Below, piece by piece: positions 61,754-64,000 of a stretch of 64,000 nt of DNA (position 1 is the first letter of the stretch; each line of letters begins with the position of its first letter). The position numbers and the translations under genes are program-made. This stretch comes from Planctomycetota bacterium (lineage in GTDB: Bacteria > Planctomycetota > Phycisphaerae > UBA1845 > PWPN01), in the NCBI GenBank assembly GCA_022711465.1, contig JAKLEZ010000030.1, forward strand, positions 1 to 64,000, written 5' to 3'. The notes below the pieces were generated by a model. It saw only the letters and a program-made list of their open reading frames with translations, was not told the DNA's origin and did not search any database.

Positions 61754-64000
61754 CTACCGCAATGTACACCGAAGCGTCCGAACAGCGGATCGACCCATCG
61801 CCACGGTCACGGTGGTCGCGCCGCTCGCGTCGCGATCGATGGGCAGTTCTTCGATGAGCCGGCCGTCAAGTTCAACCAGTTGCACCCGGCGGATGCGCCC
61901 GTCCAGGGTAATCCGTCTCGCAGTCGAGTCCCCTTCGGCGTTGAAGAGCCTGATCACGAGGTTACCATTTTCCGCCAGAGCGGTTGTGACGTCGATTCCG
62001 TTTTCGGAGATGTTGAGTAGCGACCACTCCGAATCGTCATTGGCAGGCGCCGCACAACGCCGGGTCACGAGAGGCTCGCTCCAGCGGGCAAGTTCCCGCC
62101 AGAGTTGCCCCTTCGCCCAGTCCCCGGCGTGGGGAACGATCGAGTAGGAGACGCGCGGCACGCGGCCCAAGCCGTAGTCGTGCCAGATTCCGGGGCCCGC
62201 GTAGCCCATCACGACGCCGAGCGGTTCACCGGGCGTCAGGGAGTACGAGGTCGTGTGATCCGTCATCACTGCGATCCCGGCGGCGCCGCCCTCCTCGAGC
62301 AGGTCCACCCAGTTGAGGATTACGTTGTGCTTGACGGCGTCCCACGCGCCAAAGCCCGTGTCGGCAATCGTGCTGCGGCACACATCGAAGGGGGCGTTCT
62401 TGTCGAGGGTGGGCCGTCGCAGCTTCGCCGGAAAGAGTGCCTGCAGCTTGAATGACGAGTCGTAGAACGGCCGCCGATTGCTGCGGACCGTGTCGCGCCC
62501 GGGCTCCCACGGCTCGCCGAGGCGGAAGTGTTGCTGCTGTCGCGGCGGCTCCGGCTGGCGCCGGTCGCGCCCGAAGGGCGGTGCGTCCACCGGGGAATCG
62601 AAGGTCGTCTGAAAATCAATACGACCACAGCCCCCCGCGGCCGACACGTGTGTTACGAACGGCCACGGGCCCAGATGCCCGTGAATCGCCGCCGTGACGC
62701 GAAGCGGACCCTCTTCGAGGATCTGAACCTCGGCGGGGGCATCGACGCTCGTCAACCACTTGCCCTCCGAGCCGAAGTAGCCCCTGAACTCGTTGAACGA
62801 ACGGGGGCTCGATTCTTCGACGAACTCTCTGGCGAGTTCCTTCGCGAAGAGGCTGCTGATGCGGCCGCCCTTGGCAGGATCGATCGCAATTGCGTACAGG
62901 TCGGTCTCCAGAACGACGGTCCCGTTCGCTTTCGTTGTTGCCCTGGCCAAGGGCTCATGCGACCGCCCCTGCTCCGCACCGGCGGCCGCGAGGTGATACG
63001 TCGCATAGCCCATGGCGGGGACCTCGGCCGGAAAGACGAGCGTCGCGCCTGTGGATGCACTGTCCGCCCCCACAGTCGTCTGGCAGGGAACTTCCTCGCC
63101 CCTCGCATCGAACACGCGGACCTGCTCCCCGGCAGCGATCTCGACGGATGCGAGCTCCCGCCTGCGGAACCCGGTCGTGTTGAAGATCCGAAAGAACCGG
63201 CCTGACGACCCCTCCCCCTCCGGGAGTGGCGCCATCGAGGCGCCTGCCTCATCAACGATCCGCTTGCACGCGGACTGGATAGATTCGAACTTCGTCTCCG
63301 CCGCGGACGCCCACGTGCCGTCGCGGTATCGGTTGTACGGGACGATCCAGAGGTCGTGGTGCTGCGACCAGAGCAGGTGTTGCCAGGCGCGTTTCAGCTC
63401 CTCGCCCGGGAAGGGTCTGCCCTGTCGGACGGACGCCATCGACGCGATCTTCTCGGCCTGAACCAGCCGGTTCTCGGACAGACGGACGATCTGTCCAATC
63501 CGCTGGAGGACCGTGGAGCCCCATACCAGGCCGACCCGCAGGTCTTCCTGCGAGGCCTTCCATTCCTTCACCGGCGGCGCCGCGATCGTGTCGACGTACT
63601 CACGCCACGTGACGTGTCGCAGCGCCCGGACGGCATCCGGGTCCATGCCGAAGCGCCACGGACGGCCGGGCCACCCCATATCCTGAAGCGTGGTTCCGGC
63701 CGGGTGCTCGATCCCGGCAGCAATGCACCGATCGATGAACGCGGCCGATGGCTGCGCCGCCGCCGTTGTGGCCGGAGCCACGAGCTGCTCAACGGCATAG
63801 CGAGGCACCGTCGGGATGCGCGAGCCGTCCGGTCCGATCCAGTGCACCAGGTCGGCGTTGAGCGTTGGCGCGTGGTAGCCTCCCCAGCACGTCGAGTTCT
63901 TCAGGACTGCGCGACGGTAACCGAACGATCTGAGCAACTGCGGGAGGCAGCTCGTCCAGCACGGCTCCTGGACGGCGTAGGTGTCGACGACGAGGCCGGG
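61754..64000 (-). CDS. GH38-type alpha-mannosidase, C-terminal part, open at the window edge
   Basis: The frame is open from 64000 to the stop at 61754 and encodes about 748 residues lacking the N-terminus. It begins with DTYAVQEPCWTSCLPQLL and RAVLKNSTCWGGYH, the end of the GH38 catalytic barrel. Next come a middle three-helix region (HLLWSQHHDLWIVPYNRYRDG, the His-His-Asp of the metal-site area) and two large beta-domains (VVLETDLYAIAIDPAKGGRISSLFAKELA; IFNTTGFRRRELASVEI). The nucleophile Asp should lie outside the window. It would release alpha-linked mannose from glycans. It is convergent with the DUF6259-type gene. Confidence 0.88.
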   Translation of the reverse strand, partial: PGLVVDTYAVQEPCWTSCLPQLLRSFGYRRAVLKNSTCWGGYHAPTLNADLVHWIGPDGSRIPTVPRYAVEQLVAPATTAAAQPSAAFIDRCIAAGIEHPAGTTLQDMGWPGRPWRFGMDPDAVRALRHVTWREYVDTIAAPPVKEWKASQEDLRVGLVWGSTVLQRIGQIVRLSENRLVQAEKIASMASVRQGRPFPGEELKRAWQHLLWSQHHDLWIVPYNRYRDGTWASAAETKFESIQSACKRIVDEAGASMAPLPEGEGSSGRFFRIFNTTGFRRRELASVEIAAGEQVRVFDARGEEVPCQTTVGADSASTGATLVFPAEVPAMGYATYHLAAAGAEQGRSHEPLARATTKANGTVVLETDLYAIAIDPAKGGRISSLFAKELAREFVEESSPRSFNEFRGYFGSEGKWLTSVDAPAEVQILEEGPLRVTAAIHGHLGPWPFVTHVSAAGGCGRIDFQTTFDSPVDAPPFGRDRRQPEPPRQQQHFRLGEPWEPGRDTVRSNRRPFYDSSFKLQALFPAKLRRPTLDKNAPFDVCRSTIADTGFGAWDAVKHNVILNWVDLLEEGGAAGIAVMTDHTTSYSLTPGEPLGVVMGYAGPGIWHDYGLGRVPRVSYSIVPHAGDWAKGQLWRELARWSEPLVTRRCAAPANDDSEWSLLNISENGIDVTTALAENGNLVIRLFNAEGDSTARRITLDGRIRRVQLVELDGRLIEELPIDRDASGATTVTVAMGRSAVRTLRCTLR

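Overview
The window is GC-rich, densely coded bacterial DNA. Its gene content points to a Planctomycetota chromosome, probably Phycisphaerae-like; this is inferred from gene content, as no 16S gene is present. The indicators are a Tat-exported Gfo/Idh/MocA oxidoreductase, an exported FG-GAP/VCBS protein, a formylglycine sulfatase, a PEP-CTERM protein, DUF4838, GH127, GH130 and GH38 carbohydrate genes, dockerin-like tails and an ECF sigma operon. An AhbD-type heme synthase and a UroD/MtaA-thioredoxin fusion with a CobW-type GTPase suggest an anaerobic or facultative life.

Layout. 1-7.2 kb: AhbD-like radical SAM protein, a glycosyltransferase tail remnant, a sedoheptulokinase-like FGGY kinase divergent from a Tat-exported oxidoreductase, and an exported FG-GAP protein. 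7.3-11 kb: panC divergent from an ECF sigma / membrane anti-sigma-like / STN-domain operon. 11-16.2 kb (minus strand): thrS-infC-sat-nrnA behind a good sigma70-type promoter; infC appears to start at an AUC codon. 16.6-18.4 kb: PEP-CTERM protein with terminator, and a small membrane zinc-ribbon protein. 18.9-23.4 kb (minus): a mannan operon of GH5 mannanase, cellobiose 2-epimerase and GH130 mannosylglucose phosphorylase. 23.7-28.1 kb: ilvC, a lipoprotein hydrolase, and trpF-lipoprotein-nadD. 28.2-32 kb (minus): sulfatase, PfkB-type kinase, xylose isomerase. 32.2-38.2 kb: hybrid histidine kinase, UroD-thioredoxin fusion with CobW GTPase, M42 peptidase. 38.3-44.2 kb (minus): second GH5, YhaM-like nuclease, frameshifted dockerin-type protein, and a 934-residue YadA-head-like repeat protein. 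44.7-49.2 kb: proS, DUF4838 protein, nitrilase-family amidohydrolase. 49.4-55.8 kb: tRNA-Asn followed by a probable accessory island (SNF2-SWIM helicase, AlbA_2/RecG-like protein, and a chimeric ORF). 56-64 kb: GH127-SGNH fusion divergent from a large exported TIM-barrel-type protein, a decayed dockerin, and the C-terminal part of a GH38 alpha-mannosidase running off the window.

Most unusual item: the 389-residue ORF at 54637-55806 joins the first ~104 residues of a TOTE-type archaeo-eukaryotic primase to the rear half of an archaeal-type Orc1/Cdc6 AAA+ protein. The join loses the primase catalytic core and the Orc1 Walker A. It looks like an in-frame deletion scar between neighbouring genes of a mobile replication or conflict module beside a tRNA gene.

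Several intergenic regions carry matching promoter candidates (TTGAC-like, 16-17 bases, TAnAnT-like), upstream of thrS, the mannan operon, the lipoprotein hydrolase, xylA, tRNA-Asn and the ECF operon, so the housekeeping promoter consensus of this genome can be read from the window. All functional calls rest on motif reading by eye; no database search was run.
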